Shown: positions 19,141 through 30,073, counted from the first letter of the stretch. The stretch is 64,000 bases of DNA from Thermoguttaceae bacterium (GCA_028695965.1 JAQVHZ010000004.1:29097-93096), one strand, 5' to 3'. Program-made: numbers and translations. Notes: a model not told the origin generated them from the letters alone.

Positions 19141-19493
19141 GTGTATGATTCCTTTCTTGAGGTTAAAAAGTAAAGTCGATTGTACTATTTCAAAAAGCGA
19201 AAGTCAAATAGATTGAGAAATATATTGGGAAAAATTTTTTCTCAATTGAAAAGACGCTGTTGAAAATCGTTATTGAAGAACTTGCGGTCTTTAACATAGA
19301 ATACCTAAAACCGCCGTGCAAATACTGCAAAAGAACGCCGTGTCGCAAGTTATAGAAGGAAAGAACGCCATCGGCGTCAATCGTCAGTCGACTGCGGCAC
19401 GATCGCGATCTTGTCAAAATTTCCTTGAAAGCGCCGCGAAGGGAACGTCTGCTTCTCGAATCTGTCGTTATCAACGCGGCGTTTCGTCTGATT

Positions 19494-20099
19494 TTACTCT
19501 TTTGCTTGCTCCAGCTCTTGGTTTTCCGGCGCCTGGTTGGCGTCTGGAGAAGCTTTAGGCGCGCTTGGCCCTTTGCCGCCTTTATTTTTTTTATCCGGAA
19601 AATTGGGATAAACCGACGTTATATCCGAAGGAAGGAATATACGCGGCGGAAAGTCGTCGATCGCATACTTATTGTACTTTTGGTCTTTGAGCGGCACGCG
19701 AAGCGTTATTCGGGAAGTCAGAGAAAACTCAATATCAGTGTCTACAAGCCGAATTTTCTCCAATGGAATTTTCAAAGAGACGGTAAACGCCCCTCCTTGT
19801 CTTCTGCACAAAATAGCGGCTGGTCCTCGTCTTATGCACATGATAACGTGATCGTCCGTTGCAGCGACAAAACAAGAATAACCGCTCCCCACCATCGGTT
19901 TTGTTTTAGTGTCGGTATATAACCCTCGCACTGAGTTTGACAACAAACGGCAATCTTCTTCCGACGCTGGAAACACGCTTTTCAACTTGAACGCATTGTT
20001 CAGCATCGTTTGTTTAATCCGCAGGTCTATCGCATAAAGGACCAAAAAAGTCAGGCCGACTGCGATAGCGACAACAACGACAATAAGAAACGCATCCAT
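19494..20099 (-). CDS. Hypothetical protein with N-terminal TM helix
   Basis: MDAFLIVVVVAIAVGLTFLVLYAIDLRIKQ...; reasonable ORF, no recognised domain. Confidence 0.5.
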   Translation of the reverse strand: MDAFLIVVVVAIAVGLTFLVLYAIDLRIKQTMLNNAFKLKSVFPASEEDCRLLSNSVRGLYTDTKTKPMVGSGYSCFVAATDDHVIMCIRRGPAAILCRRQGGAFTVSLKIPLEKIRLVDTDIEFSLTSRITLRVPLKDQKYNKYAIDDFPPRIFLPSDITSVYPNFPDKKNKGGKGPSAPKASPDANQAPENQELEQAKE

Positions 20100-20606
20100 T
20101 TTGGCCCCCGATTCTAGCTGAATAAAAATCCTCTTGTTTCAGTTCGTCTAGTCTTTTGACGACACGGCGTCGATTTCCGTTGAGAAGTTCCTGACAAGGT
20201 ATTTATCGCTCAACGGCTGTGAACAATCAATTGGCAACGGGAACGGCGGGATCTCGTCAAAATTGCCCGCGACTTGATTATATTGGAACGCTGCGCGATT
20301 TTCAATGAAATCCAGCCTCTTTTTGAAAAATTTTCAGAAATATTTCCGGAATCGCTTTCATAGTCGTTGGAATCGGGATAATCTTCGGCGTCTTACGGGT
20401 CGTTTCGGCAGATAAGGTCGGTCTCAGTCTCTTAGAAGTCACGAATAGACTAGAGGCAATTTGAGCGCGACGTCTGAAGATTCGGGGTTCAAACGCGTCC
20501 TCATTCGCTTCCGCTCTTTGAAAAAGAGGAGGTCTTTCTTGAAAAGGCTGTTCGGAACGCGTATAATACGTTCCATTACCCCCTAACCCTCAGCGAAGGA
20601 CGACCC

Positions 20607-22442
20607 ATGCCGCGCCAAACAGCTTGCTTTGTAACTTTATTAGCGTTAGCGCTAACTTGCTTATTCATTTCCCTTCCCTCGTTAGCGCTTGCTCAAGTCC
20701 CTGGCGCGCCCTGGCAAGGGGTCGACGATTTCGGACGCGTTACGGCGTCGGAGGGTCAGGTTCCTGCGACGCGTCCTGACAAGACGGTCGGGCTGTTCTA
20801 CTTCCTCTGGACGGACTCGACGCAAGGGGACATACCGGTCGACACGAAGAATCGGCACGTCGATAAACCCGGTCCGTACGACTTGACGCAAATCCTCAAG
20901 AAAGATCCCGACCCCGTCCAAAAGGACGAGCTGCTCGGAAAGAACGGCGAAATGCATTACTGGGGCGAGCCGCTCTTTGGCTATTACGATTCCCGCGATC
21001 CTTGGGTCGTCAGGCGGCATATGCGGCTGATTGCGGACGCCGGAGTCGACACGCTCGTCTTCGACGTCACAAACTTGCAGACCTACCCCCATGTCTACCT
21101 CCCGCTCTGCGATATCCTTCTGGAAATGCGCGCGGCAGGGTACGCGGCGCCGCAGGTTACGTTCATGACGAACACGCGCATGAAAGAGAACGTCGACGCG
21201 CTCTGGAACGATTTCTATTCTCAGGAACGATACGCGTCCCTCTTCTTCCAATGGGAGGGCAAGCCGCTCCTGCTTGCGAATCGAACCGAGGTTTCCGAGG
21301 AACTGCGCGATAAATTCACGTTCCGGACCGCCTATTGGCCGACGAACGGCAGGAAGAACACGCATAACGAATGGCAATGGGTCGCCGCGTATCCGCAGAC
21401 GTACAGCTGGGCGGTCGACGAAAACACGCCGGAGGAAGTCAACGTCTCGACCGCGCAGAATCTCGCAAGGGACGCGGAAGCCGCGCCTGTCTGGATGAGT
21501 ATGCTGACGGCGCGGGGACGTTCGTTCGTCTGGGGCGCCGAGCGTCAGCAGGACGCGCCGGACCTCGGCTTGAATTTCGCGCAGCAGTGGGAACGCGCTT
21601 ATGAGCTTGATCCGCCCTTTGTTATGATCACCGGCTGGAACGAATGGATCGCCGGACGCTGGCGCGTTTCCTATTACAACCCAGAGACGCGGCGCGGCGA
21701 AATGGTCTATGCGTTCATCGACCAATATAATTACGAATACAGCCGCGACGTCGAGCCGAATCGGTCGTCGAAACACGTCGACGCGTATTATCTGCAAATG
21801 GTCGACGGTATCCGGAAATACAAGGGCGCCTCTCCCCTGCCCGCGCCGACGCCGCGCAAGTCGATCGACCTCGACGCGGGGTTCGAGCAATGGGATACGG
21901 TCGAGCCAAGTTTACGCGACTATGTCGGCGAGACGGCGCCGCGCGATTTCACAGGCGTCGGGGGCGCGTATTACGCGAACAGGTCGGGACGAAACGATAT
22001 TGTCGTGTGCAAAGCGACGCGCGACTCCGAGCAGGTCTATATTTACGTCGAGACGCGCGACCCGATTACGCCGACCCCGCCGGACGGCCTGTGCGTTGCG
22101 TTTGACTCCGACGACGACTTGACGACCGGCTGGCGCGGGGCAGATTTGCTCGTCGGGCGCAGTTACTCCGCAGACGGGACCGTTTCTGCAGAAATATTCG
22201 ACGAGACGACAAAAGAAACGCTCTCCTGGTCGACCGGCGCGACCTTTGACGGCGCGCGGTGGGCGGTCGAGGGAACGAAGCTCCAGCTCTCGATCCCGGT
22301 TGGGTTCTTCGCAGGCGCGGATCCGCAGCGCGTTTCGTTCAAGGCGCTCGACGCCGTGCCGCTCGACTCGCCCGCCGATCTCTACGACCAAGGGGACGTC
22401 GCGCCTGAAAGTTCGTTCTTCTATCGAGTTAAATTTCTCTAA
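20607..22442 (+). CDS. Secreted glycoside-hydrolase-like protein (GH99/GH71-like TIM barrel) with C-terminal CBM9/DOMON-like domain
   Basis: Signal peptide; VGLFYFLWTDSTQG, MRLIADAGVDTLVFDVTN, PPFVMITGWNEWIAGRW; C-term IYVETRDPI...DGLCVAFDSDDDLTTGWRGADLLVGR. Confidence 0.65.
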   Translation: MPRQTACFVTLLALALTCLFISLPSLALAQVPGAPWQGVDDFGRVTASEGQVPATRPDKTVGLFYFLWTDSTQGDIPVDTKNRHVDKPGPYDLTQILKKDPDPVQKDELLGKNGEMHYWGEPLFGYYDSRDPWVVRRHMRLIADAGVDTLVFDVTNLQTYPHVYLPLCDILLEMRAAGYAAPQVTFMTNTRMKENVDALWNDFYSQERYASLFFQWEGKPLLLANRTEVSEELRDKFTFRTAYWPTNGRKNTHNEWQWVAAYPQTYSWAVDENTPEEVNVSTAQNLARDAEAAPVWMSMLTARGRSFVWGAERQQDAPDLGLNFAQQWERAYELDPPFVMITGWNEWIAGRWRVSYYNPETRRGEMVYAFIDQYNYEYSRDVEPNRSSKHVDAYYLQMVDGIRKYKGASPLPAPTPRKSIDLDAGFEQWDTVEPSLRDYVGETAPRDFTGVGGAYYANRSGRNDIVVCKATRDSEQVYIYVETRDPITPTPPDGLCVAFDSDDDLTTGWRGADLLVGRSYSADGTVSAEIFDETTKETLSWSTGATFDGARWAVEGTKLQLSIPVGFFAGADPQRVSFKALDAVPLDSPADLYDQGDVAPESSFFYRVKFL

Positions 22443-22617
22443 TAAGTTCTTTAGCCGCGATTTCGCTCTTGCGCTTGCAATAAAAAAACGTTATCGTGGA
22501 GACGGCGTATTGGCGAAAATGGAGTTTCGCCGACGTTATGCCGCGTCAACGCTCGTCGTTTTGCGAGCGGCGCGACGCTTGTATTTTGTCGTAAAATTGC
22601 AAAAAAGGAGCGCAATA

Positions 22618-24459
22618 ATGTTACGACGTTCAGTTGCCCTATGCGCATTATGCGCCGTTCTTGGAGCATACTCGCTAGGAACGAACGTCTCGGGCGCCGA
22701 TCCTAAGCCCGAGCCGAAGTCCTTGCTAGATAAACTTCTCCCGAACAAGAGCGCGACCGCGACCGAACCCGGCGATTCGGAATCTCGCCGTCCATTCTAT
22801 GGCTTGCTTTTCCCTTCTTCTGAGGGTGAAAGCGCGTCCATTCGCGCGCAAGCCGCCGACCCGGCGAGCGCCGCGCCCGCCGATCCTGCCGCCGAACCTA
22901 TCCCTAACGACCGCGTCTTGGAACTCTCCGACGCGATCGGACGCGCGCGCATTAACGCGGCGACAGCCGATATTGTCGTACTGAACGAATCGGGCCAGAC
23001 CAATTCCGAAGGCGTCGGCGTCGCGGTCCACTACAACGCGGAACATCGCGAAGCGCTCTTCGTCGTTTCGGCGCGCCTTTTCGACGGCGTCGACGTCGAG
23101 TCGTCGGAGCCGCGCGTAACCGCAAGAATCTACTATCCTCACGAGGCGACGTTCGAAGAGACGATCGGACAATGCGTCTACTGCGACCCGAAGACGGGGC
23201 TTGCGCTCGTGGCGGCGCTCGCTTCTCGTTCGATACTCCCGGTCGCGTTTCTGCCGACGCATATGTCGTTGACCGCCGGGGAAGAGGCGCTCGAATTCGC
23301 GCGCGACGGCAATAAGTTCGTCTCTTTTCCTCACGAAGTCCTCGAGGCCGCTCAGCCCGACTCTCCGAGCGAAGGAAGCGGCGTGAACCGTCCTAGTGCG
23401 GACGTTCCGCTCGCGGGCAAGCCATTTGCAGAAGGCGCCGGGTGCTTTGCGCGCCGCAACGGGCGTCTCTACTTTGCGGGCTTATGTTCGCTCGACGCCG
23501 AAACGTCCGAATGTTTTCTAACGCCGACGTCGGCGCTCATGCAAGCGCTCGTTTCGAACCGCAATCTCGCCGCGGTCTATCGCGATCAGATTTCAGGCAA
23601 ATTCGACACGTCGGCGTCGCGTGAAGAGATCAATTTCGCAATGGGACTGCTCTCCGGCAAGCCGACTCAACAAGCCGAACAAGAGCCGATCGAGCAAGAG
23701 CCCGTCACTACGCTGTCGGAACTCACAATGCTTCAAGACGAGCCGATCTTTGCGTATACCAAAATGTCGCCGTACGCAAGTGAACCTGTCGTGACGCAAA
23801 CGCAAACGCAAACGCCGTCGACGAACGACAGCATGATTAGTCCGGAAGATCCGCTCGCTCAAAACGCGTTGACGCCGAACGCGGAACCTGCCCAACCCGC
23901 AACGGCAAGCGTCGTAAAGAATAGTCCAAACGCCGCCTCTATTCCCGTGTTCCAGCCGGAGCAAGCGGCTCAGTCGGCGCCGCGGCAAATCCCTCCGCAT
24001 ATTCCGTTGATAATCTCCGCGCAAACGCCCGAGGGGGAGACGGTTCAATATGTGCTCAGCCCCGCGCATAATATGAGCGCTCAGCAACAAACCAACGCCG
24101 CGCCAAGCGGCCTTCGATCGACAGGATACGACAATCAGCCCGACCCGGAAACGGTCGCCGCGTACGAACGCGAAGAAGAGGCGTTCAACGCCGCGATCGA
24201 CGCGCTCCGACGACGCGCTATGGAAGGCGCCGAGATCCTCTGCATCGTAACTTGGCCGGGAGACGCCGCAGGCGACGAGCCGAGAGAAACGGAGGTCGTC
24301 CGGCTGCCCAAGCGCATGATCGCCAACCCTTACTCGCCAAAGTCGAACGTCGAACTCGTCGGCGCGTCGGCGCAGGAGCGCGCGGTTCCCGACGGTAAGC
24401 CGCAAGGCTCGTTCGTTCCCTTTACGGCGTCCGCGCAACCTGCGGCGGCGATCAAGTGA
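22618..24459 (+). CDS. Hypothetical secreted, Pro/Gln-rich protein
   Basis: Start MLRRSVALCALCAVLGAYSLGTNVSGADPKPEPKSLLDKLLPN; upstream extension of the ORF is not credible. Confidence 0.6.
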   Translation: MLRRSVALCALCAVLGAYSLGTNVSGADPKPEPKSLLDKLLPNKSATATEPGDSESRRPFYGLLFPSSEGESASIRAQAADPASAAPADPAAEPIPNDRVLELSDAIGRARINAATADIVVLNESGQTNSEGVGVAVHYNAEHREALFVVSARLFDGVDVESSEPRVTARIYYPHEATFEETIGQCVYCDPKTGLALVAALASRSILPVAFLPTHMSLTAGEEALEFARDGNKFVSFPHEVLEAAQPDSPSEGSGVNRPSADVPLAGKPFAEGAGCFARRNGRLYFAGLCSLDAETSECFLTPTSALMQALVSNRNLAAVYRDQISGKFDTSASREEINFAMGLLSGKPTQQAEQEPIEQEPVTTLSELTMLQDEPIFAYTKMSPYASEPVVTQTQTQTPSTNDSMISPEDPLAQNALTPNAEPAQPATASVVKNSPNAASIPVFQPEQAAQSAPRQIPPHIPLIISAQTPEGETVQYVLSPAHNMSAQQQTNAAPSGLRSTGYDNQPDPETVAAYEREEEAFNAAIDALRRRAMEGAEILCIVTWPGDAAGDEPRETEVVRLPKRMIANPYSPKSNVELVGASAQERAVPDGKPQGSFVPFTASAQPAAAIK

Positions 24460-24479
24460 TTCGTCGATAACGTCGTTTT

Positions 24480-24542
24480 CAACGAGACGCCGCGAGTGTT
24501 TTCAGTGCGTTCCTTTCTCTCGCGGTCGTCTCGTTTTTTTAT
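24480..24542 (+). terminator. Probable terminator
   Basis: ACGAGACGCCGCGAG...CTCGCGGTCGTCTCGTTTTTTT. Confidence 0.65.
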
Positions 24543-24640
24543 TGTTTATCCGCATCTCAGCGCGTTCGCGGTCGAGCCTTCCTGGTCTTGCCCGCTCTTG
24601 AACCGCTGTAAAAAACCGCTATAATTCTGGAAAAGATATT

Positions 24641-25315
24641 TTGACTATCCCGACTTTTTCGACGCCGAACGTCTGCTCGAAAGAAGACGAACGCGTCCTT
24701 GTCGCGCCGACCGAACTTTTCCGCCAAATTGGAACGTTCCAAGGCTTTTTGACCGAATCGATCGAGCGGTACGATCCGCTCTTTGCGCCGAGCGCAACGA
24801 CTTTTATGCGCCGCGGAGACGCCGAGCTTGACCCAAACTTCAAGCAGTTGATTCCCTACGCGATCTTCACCTGCAAAGAGGGCGGCAAGCGGCTCGTTTT
24901 TGCGTACCTGCGCGGAAAAGGTCAAGGCGAAGCGCGCCTGCGCTCGAAATGGAGCGTCGGTATCGGCGGCCATATCAACGACGGAGACCTTTCGGTCGGG
25001 GAGTCGGAAAGCGTGTTCGAAGCCGGAACCAGGCGCGAAATCGCCGAAGAAGTCGCGCTCGACGCGAAGATAACGTCCTTTTCGCGCGTCGGTCTCGTCA
25101 ACGACGATTCGACGGACGTCGGGTCGGTTCATTTGGGAGTCGTGTGCCGCGTCGAGCTCGACGCGCCGCGGCTGCGCTCAAACGAGCCCGACTTGCTCGA
25201 AGCGCGATTTCGCGAAGTCGGCGAACTTCTCGCGGAGATCGACGAAGCGCCCGAGCGATTCGAGTCGTGGACGGTTTTTGCAATGCGCGAAATTTTCGCG
25301 CGCGAACGGGATTAG
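24641..25315 (+). CDS. NUDIX-like hydrolase
   Basis: GIGGHINDGDLSVGESESVFEAGTRREIAEEV resembles a Nudix box (GX5EX7REUXEEXGU). Confidence 0.75.
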   Translation: MTIPTFSTPNVCSKEDERVLVAPTELFRQIGTFQGFLTESIERYDPLFAPSATTFMRRGDAELDPNFKQLIPYAIFTCKEGGKRLVFAYLRGKGQGEARLRSKWSVGIGGHINDGDLSVGESESVFEAGTRREIAEEVALDAKITSFSRVGLVNDDSTDVGSVHLGVVCRVELDAPRLRSNEPDLLEARFREVGELLAEIDEAPERFESWTVFAMREIFARERD

Positions 25316-25366
25316 AGTTCGCCTTGATTCGTCGCGGCGCGCCCCACAAGACCTCAGGAACCAGCT

Positions 25367-26110
25367 ATGCCATCCTATCAACGCGGCGACGGACGCGCCT
25401 ACGACGAAATACGCCCGATTAAGATCCAACGCGGCTTCACGAACGCGGCAGGCAGCGTCCTCATTTCGGCGGGCGACACCGTCGTTTTGTGCGCCGCGAG
25501 CGTCGTCGAAGACGTGCCCGAGTGGATGAAGCGCGGAGAAAAAGCGCCGACTCGAGGATGGCTCACCGCAGAGTACCGTATGCTCCCCGCCAGCGCCAAG
25601 CAGCGCAAGCCGCGCCAAGATCGGCCCGACGGGCGCGCGACGGAGATTCAGCGCCTGATCGGGCGCTCGCTGCGCTCGGTCTTCGACGCCGAGGCGCTCG
25701 GACCGCGCACAATCTACCTCGATTGCGACGTGCTTCAGGCGGACGGCGGAACGCGCACGCTCTGCGTTACCGGCGCGTGCGTGGCGCTCGTCGACGCGAT
25801 CGCGACGATCCGCGGCTCGCTCCCGAATCCTGACGTCTACCCGCTGCGCGATTCCGTATCCGCGATCAGCGTGGGAATCGTCGAGGGTCAGCCGTTGCTC
25901 GACCTATGTTACGTGGAAGACGTCGCCGCCGACGTCGACATGAACGTCGTTACGACGCGTCAGGGCCGCTTCGTCGAAATTCAAGGGACTGGCGAAGAAT
26001 GCACGTTTGACGACGAACAACTAGCCGCGCTGCTCGCGCTCGCGAAACATGGAAACGCGCAAATTGCCGCGCTTCAACGCGAGACCCTGGCGGACGCGTG
26101 GCCTTTTTAA
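25367..26110 (+). CDS. rph: Ribonuclease PH
   Basis: GDTVVLCAASVVEDVPEWM, GWLTAEYRMLPASA, QRLIGRSLRSVFD, DCDVLQADGGTRTLCVTGA. Confidence 0.95.
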   Translation: MPSYQRGDGRAYDEIRPIKIQRGFTNAAGSVLISAGDTVVLCAASVVEDVPEWMKRGEKAPTRGWLTAEYRMLPASAKQRKPRQDRPDGRATEIQRLIGRSLRSVFDAEALGPRTIYLDCDVLQADGGTRTLCVTGACVALVDAIATIRGSLPNPDVYPLRDSVSAISVGIVEGQPLLDLCYVEDVAADVDMNVVTTRQGRFVEIQGTGEECTFDDEQLAALLALAKHGNAQIAALQRETLADAWPF

Positions 26111-26119
26111 GGATACTCA

Positions 26120-27127
26120 ATGGAAGAAGTTTCAGTAGTTGTTTTGAGCGCGCGCGTTTTACAGAACGTGCTTGGCGCCAGCGACATATACTTGCGGAAA
26201 ATACGCAAAGCGCTCGGCGTCCGCGTCGTCGTCGACGCCGAAAAAGGCAAGTTGTTTGTTCGCTCTGAAGACGCCGAATCGGCGCGGAAATGCGCCTATT
26301 TGCTCGAACAGCTCCAACGCTGGACCGACCGCGACGGTCAGGCGCTCTCCAACGACGACGTCAACCGCGCGATCGACGAAGTCCTTCAAGGTCAGCCAGT
26401 ATCCCAAACGCCCCCGTTTGAAGTCTACGGCGGCAAGACGATACGCCCGAAGACCGCGGGCCAGGCGAGATACTGCGAAGCGCTGCGCGAACATGAAATC
26501 GTCTTCTGCTCAGGGCCCGCGGGCACAGGCAAGACCTACCTTGCCGCCGCGCGCGCCGTCGAAGCGCTCCGATTTGGCGAAGCGCGCAAAATTGTCTTGG
26601 TGCGTCCTGCGGTCGAGGCGGGCGAAAATCTCGGGTTCCTGCCCGGAGACCTTCAAGAGAAGATTAACCCGTACCTGAGACCGCTCTTCGACTCCTTGGC
26701 CGATATGACTCAAGCGGATATGCTGCGCGAGTTTATCGAAGATTCGCGCGTTGAAATAGCGCCCCTTGCGTACATGCGCGGGCGAACGCTGAACAACGCC
26801 TATATCATCTTGGACGAGGCGCAAAATACGACCGTCTCCCAGATGAAGATGTTCCTGACGCGCATGGGCTTCGGCTCGCGCGTCGTCGTTTGCGGGGACG
26901 CCGGCCAGTCCGACCTCTCTCGCCGCATTAAAAACGGTCTCGTCGACGCCTTTGAGCGTCTTCGCGACGTAAAAGAAATCAAATTCCTAACGTTGGGGCG
27001 TTCGGACGTCGTGCGCCATTCGCTCGTTCAGAAGATCGTCGACGCGTACGAAAGGGACGACGACGAAGGCGATTACTCAGCGCCCGAGCCGCCGCGCGCG
27101 CAAGGGTCCCAAGAAGGAACCGTCTAA
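26120..27127 (+). CDS. phoH: PhoH-family ATPase
   Basis: FCSGPAGTGKTYLAAARAVEAL, LVRPAVEAGENLGFLPGDLQEKINPYLRPL, ILDEAQNTTVSQMKMFLTRMGFGSRVVVCGD. Confidence 0.93.
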   Translation: MEEVSVVVLSARVLQNVLGASDIYLRKIRKALGVRVVVDAEKGKLFVRSEDAESARKCAYLLEQLQRWTDRDGQALSNDDVNRAIDEVLQGQPVSQTPPFEVYGGKTIRPKTAGQARYCEALREHEIVFCSGPAGTGKTYLAAARAVEALRFGEARKIVLVRPAVEAGENLGFLPGDLQEKINPYLRPLFDSLADMTQADMLREFIEDSRVEIAPLAYMRGRTLNNAYIILDEAQNTTVSQMKMFLTRMGFGSRVVVCGDAGQSDLSRRIKNGLVDAFERLRDVKEIKFLTLGRSDVVRHSLVQKIVDAYERDDDEGDYSAPEPPRAQGSQEGTV

Positions 27128-29595
27128 TGCCAACACCTCCGCATAACGACAAAGATAGAATACGCACGCGCGCTCAGCGCGTCGCGTCGCGCGTCGCCTA
27201 CGACGGCTTGATAGAGAAGACGTTTCGCAACGTCCTTGCGGACAACGGCGTCAAAAAAATAGGGCTCGTTCTTGCCGCCGCGTTTGTCGTTACGATTATT
27301 TGCGGCGCATGGGATCCGCCGAGCCCCTATAAACTCGGGACGAAGATGGAGCGCGACGTCGTCTGCCGCACGCCGTTCCGTGTCCTTAGCCCCGACTTAA
27401 CTCAAGCGGACAGGCACGAAACGCGAATCAGAACAGTTCGCTATTTCGTCAACGACACGGCGTTGTTGGACGATTACAAAGGGGAGCTTATCAACGGTCT
27501 GTCGCTCATTTTAGAAGAGCCCGACTTCACCAATTGCTCGGAGACCAGCTTAGCTTTTCTTGCGGAATTCCTGCCCCCAAACTCCAGCGAAAACGGCCTT
27601 TCCGAGATTTTCGAAGCGCTCCGCGCCTACTTTGAAGAAGACGACGGGCTCGAAGAGTTCCGCAAGACCCTCAACCTGGCGTTCGAGCCTTATCGCGAAA
27701 CAGGGGTTCTGCGCGCGCTCGTCTCGGTCCACGACGAATCCGCCGCCGCGCAAGCGGTCAGTAAGGCGACCTATATCAACGTTTACGAAAAAGGCGCCGA
27801 TCCGAAAACAGCGCGGCAAGAGCTGGCGTCCCAAGCGCTCTTAGGCAGCGGACATAACGTCAAGGCGTCTCTCAACGAACAAATCGACAGTCCTGAAATC
27901 GTCAACTACATCGCCAATAAGATCAGAAACTCTATTCCCGAAACGCTGACGTACGACGCCGAAGAGACGGAGCGAGCCAGAAACCTTGCCGAACTCAACG
28001 TCGAAGATCGGTACCTCAGCTACGAAGCCGGCGACACGATCGTCAAGGCGGAAAAAGTTCTCGACGAAAAAGACCTGATTCACCTGAACGCGGAACACGC
28101 CGCGCTTTTAGCGGAACGGACGTGGGACGAGCGGTTCCTGCGGTCCGTCTCCTTTTTTGCGCTTTTTTCGTCCCTCATGCTCGGCGCCTTCTTCCTGACG
28201 CGCAATAAACTTCATATTTCGGGCGCGAACCTCCATAGCCGTTCGCTGTCCCATAGCGTTACGTTTCTCGCCGTCATGCTCTTTTTCATCGGCGTCGGAC
28301 GCGTCTTGCAGGAGACGCCCCCGATGAGCGAATCGCAGCGCGAAATCGCGCCGTTCCTAGTCTTTGTCCAACTCACCGCGATCGCCTCCACTTGGGAAAT
28401 CGCCTTGACGTTCGGCACGATCGCCGCGCTGGCGCTCAATTTCTCCGGATACGGCGGAATCAACGAATTCATTGTGTTTGTTGGAACCGGCGTCATCGTC
28501 TCCTTGGCGTCGCGCAACGTCCGCACGCGCGCGCAGCTCTTCGGCGTCGCGTTCGGCTCGGCGATCGCCGCGTTCGCCCTGTCGCTCGTTGTCGATTATA
28601 TGAACGACAATTTTGCCCGCGCGATTCCCGACGCGACCTTTTGCGCGCTTTGGTGTTTCTTTGCGGGCTTCTTTACGGCGGGTATCCTTCCGGTTTTCGA
28701 GCGCTTCTTCGGAATCTTGACGCCGATGCGCCTGCTCGAGTACAGCAATCCGTCGCACCCGCTCTTGCTGGAACTTAACCACCGCGCGCCCGCCACTTAC
28801 AGCCATTCGATCCAGACGGCGGCGCTCGCGGAACCTGCGGCTGAAGTGATCGGGGCGCGTTCGGCGCTCGTCCGGGTCGGGGCGTACTTCCACGACGTCG
28901 GCAAGATGCTGCAGCCGGAACACTTTACGGAAAACCAGAAGGGCTACAATATTCACGACGAACTCGAGCCGAGGATGAGCGCGCTCGTCATCATCGCGCA
29001 CACGAAAGACGGAGTCGACTTGGGCAAGCGCTACCGACTTCCGCGCCAGATTATCGACCTTATCGAGCAGCATCACGGCACGATGAACGCTGGATTCTTC
29101 TATCGCAAAGCGTGCAAAGCCGCCGAGGAAAAAGATCCGAACGCGCCGCCGCTCGACGAAGCGCCTTTCCGTTACCCCGGCCCAATCCCGCAGACGAAAG
29201 AAGCGGCGATCCTCATGCTCGCGGACTCCGTCGAGAGCGCCAGCCGCAGCTTGACCGACTGGTCGCCCCGACGCGTCGAGAACCTGGTGCGCAAACTTGT
29301 CGAAGAACGGGTCGAAGACCGACAATTCAACGACTGCGGCTTGACGCTCGGCGAAATTCATATGGTCGAACAGAGCCTCGTCTCGACCTTGCTCGCCAGC
29401 AGACATACGCGCATCAAATATCCTGACAGTTCCGACAAAGAGAAACCGGCGGAAAAAGAGAAAACGAAAGAGAACAAAGAACCTAAAGAGCGTCGAGACG
29501 GCGCCTCGGCCGCCGAGTCCGACGCGCCCGCGAAGAACGATCAAAACGGGAGCCTCAGCGCGGCGTTCGGGTTCCAAAACGCCTCTGAGAAATAG
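27127..29595 (+). CDS. 7TM receptor with HD hydrolase (PgpH/YqfF-like)
   Basis: N-terminal extracellular 7TMR-HDED-type region, multiple TMs, VRVGAYFHDVGKMLQPEHFTENQ and IDLIEQHHGT HD motifs. Confidence 0.9.
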   Translation: MPTPPHNDKDRIRTRAQRVASRVAYDGLIEKTFRNVLADNGVKKIGLVLAAAFVVTIICGAWDPPSPYKLGTKMERDVVCRTPFRVLSPDLTQADRHETRIRTVRYFVNDTALLDDYKGELINGLSLILEEPDFTNCSETSLAFLAEFLPPNSSENGLSEIFEALRAYFEEDDGLEEFRKTLNLAFEPYRETGVLRALVSVHDESAAAQAVSKATYINVYEKGADPKTARQELASQALLGSGHNVKASLNEQIDSPEIVNYIANKIRNSIPETLTYDAEETERARNLAELNVEDRYLSYEAGDTIVKAEKVLDEKDLIHLNAEHAALLAERTWDERFLRSVSFFALFSSLMLGAFFLTRNKLHISGANLHSRSLSHSVTFLAVMLFFIGVGRVLQETPPMSESQREIAPFLVFVQLTAIASTWEIALTFGTIAALALNFSGYGGINEFIVFVGTGVIVSLASRNVRTRAQLFGVAFGSAIAAFALSLVVDYMNDNFARAIPDATFCALWCFFAGFFTAGILPVFERFFGILTPMRLLEYSNPSHPLLLELNHRAPATYSHSIQTAALAEPAAEVIGARSALVRVGAYFHDVGKMLQPEHFTENQKGYNIHDELEPRMSALVIIAHTKDGVDLGKRYRLPRQIIDLIEQHHGTMNAGFFYRKACKAAEEKDPNAPPLDEAPFRYPGPIPQTKEAAILMLADSVESASRSLTDWSPRRVENLVRKLVEERVEDRQFNDCGLTLGEIHMVEQSLVSTLLASRHTRIKYPDSSDKEKPAEKEKTKENKEPKERRDGASAAESDAPAKNDQNGSLSAAFGFQNASEK

Positions 29596-29603
29596 CGAAT
29601 AAT

Positions 29604-30065
29604 ATGGACGGCGTCGAATTCGAATTTTCTAACGAGCAGTCGGCGTTGCCGGTCGATTTTGACCGAATTGAGCGCGCGCTGCGCGTCATTCTAGCGGACG
29701 CGGGCGTTACCGGCGGCAGAATCGAACTCGTCGTGCTCGAAGCGGAGCCGATGCATAAGATGAATGTCGAGTTCCTCGGGCACGACTACCCGACCGACGT
29801 GCTCGCGTTCAACCTCGGCGATCCGGCGGTTCTGGACCGGCTGGAAGCGAATATCGCCGTCTGTTCCGACGTCGCCGTCGAATCCGCGCCGTTCTACAAC
29901 TGGGCGCCGGAAGACGAGCTTCTGCTCTACGCGATTCACGGGGCGCTCCATCTTGTCGGCTACGACGACCATACTCCCGAAGACGCGCCAATCATGCGCG
30001 CAAAAGAACGCGAATACCTTGCGGTCGTCGGGGTCGACGGCGCGCGTTCCCGCGAGGGCGAGTAG
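29604..30065 (+). CDS. ybeY: Endoribonuclease YbeY
   Basis: MNVEFLGHDYPTDVLAFNL, YAIHGALHLVGYDDHTPED. Confidence 0.93.
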   Translation: MDGVEFEFSNEQSALPVDFDRIERALRVILADAGVTGGRIELVVLEAEPMHKMNVEFLGHDYPTDVLAFNLGDPAVLDRLEANIAVCSDVAVESAPFYNWAPEDELLLYAIHGALHLVGYDDHTPEDAPIMRAKEREYLAVVGVDGARSREGE

Positions 30066-30073
30066 GCGCGGCG

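Noticed and set aside
20280-20465. Possible decayed membrane protein fragment (SGIAFIVVGIGIIFGVLRVV)
   Set aside because: Too short and frame-broken to support as a feature.
20682-21890. 402-aa minus-strand ORF opposite the secreted GH-like gene
   Set aside because: Antisense artefact of codon bias.
28357-29577. 406-aa minus-strand ORF opposite the 7TM-HD hydrolase
   Set aside because: Antisense artefact; Arg-rich low-complexity translation.
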